From contig NC_084489.1 in the NCBI RefSeq assembly GCF_030035675.1, positions 74,817,770 through 74,881,769 on the forward strand: a stretch of DNA of 64,000 bases, given 5' to 3'. Of this stretch, positions 63,853 to 64,000 are shown piece by piece (the stretch's first letter is position 1; every line of letters starts with the position of its first letter). A program made the position numbers and the translations under genes. Origin of the DNA: Rhineura floridana (Eukaryota > Chordata > Lepidosauria > Squamata > Rhineuridae). The notes below the pieces were generated by a model. That model saw only the letters and a program-made list of their open reading frames with translations. It made no database searches and had not been told where the DNA came from.

Positions 63853-64000
63853 GTGAGTGGAGAGCTTCAGGGATCTGTGGAGAGAGGGCAGGCGGGAGCC
63901 GTCATCGTCTTGCTGCTGCTGCAAGAGGAGAGGGCGGGAAAGGGGGGAGACTACTTGCTGGGCACTGACAGGTGAACGAGGGCCGCCCGCTGGCGGGAAA

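Overview
The window is vertebrate nuclear DNA, most likely from a squamate reptile. The coding exons read as a clear tetrapod ortholog of NCAPG2. The repeats are those typical of lizards and snakes: a BovB (RTE) LINE fragment, many CR1- and L2-like LINE 3' ends, tRNA- and 5S-derived SINEs, hAT, Tigger/pogo and TA-target MITEs, and a long DIRS-type retroelement. No prokaryotic gene, CRISPR array or operon is present. The species cannot be fixed from the sequence alone.

Layout. (1) 27-39064, + strand: the 3' three quarters of NCAPG2 (condensin II subunit G2). I resolve 22 coding exons whose phases all agree. They total 2754 nt, or 917 codons plus a stop. The first ~230 residues of the protein lie upstream of the window. 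(2) 39065-63200: an intergenic stretch filled with repeats. Its centrepiece is a DIRS-like tyrosine-recombinase retroelement at about 39961-46631. Both inverted ends are copied in an internal complementary region, which lets the termini be placed almost to the base. Four LINE 3' ends of one CR1-like family follow, all on the minus strand, with several SINEs and a MITE inserted into one of the LINEs. (3) 63200-64000: a GC-rich promoter and first exon, called as PTPRN2 (phogrin / IA-2beta). The call rests on a signal-peptide-like first exon with a phase-1 donor and on gene order: human chromosome 7q36.3 has NCAPG2 followed by PTPRN2 on the same strand.

Notable structures inside NCAPG2 introns are a homogeneous 128-bp, 14-copy tandem array in intron 19 (32698-34489), a Tigger-like element carrying tandem perfect palindromes (29508-30263), the BovB relic in intron 17, a 5S-rRNA-derived SINE in intron 9, and a LINE tail ending about 20 bp before exon 20.

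I did not find a new biochemical system. The most unusual points are the well-delimited DIRS element, the 128-bp array, the palindrome-bearing element, two tiny upstream ORFs before the PTPRN2 start (one overlapping it), and an unexplained minus-strand coding-like relic at 50235-51420.
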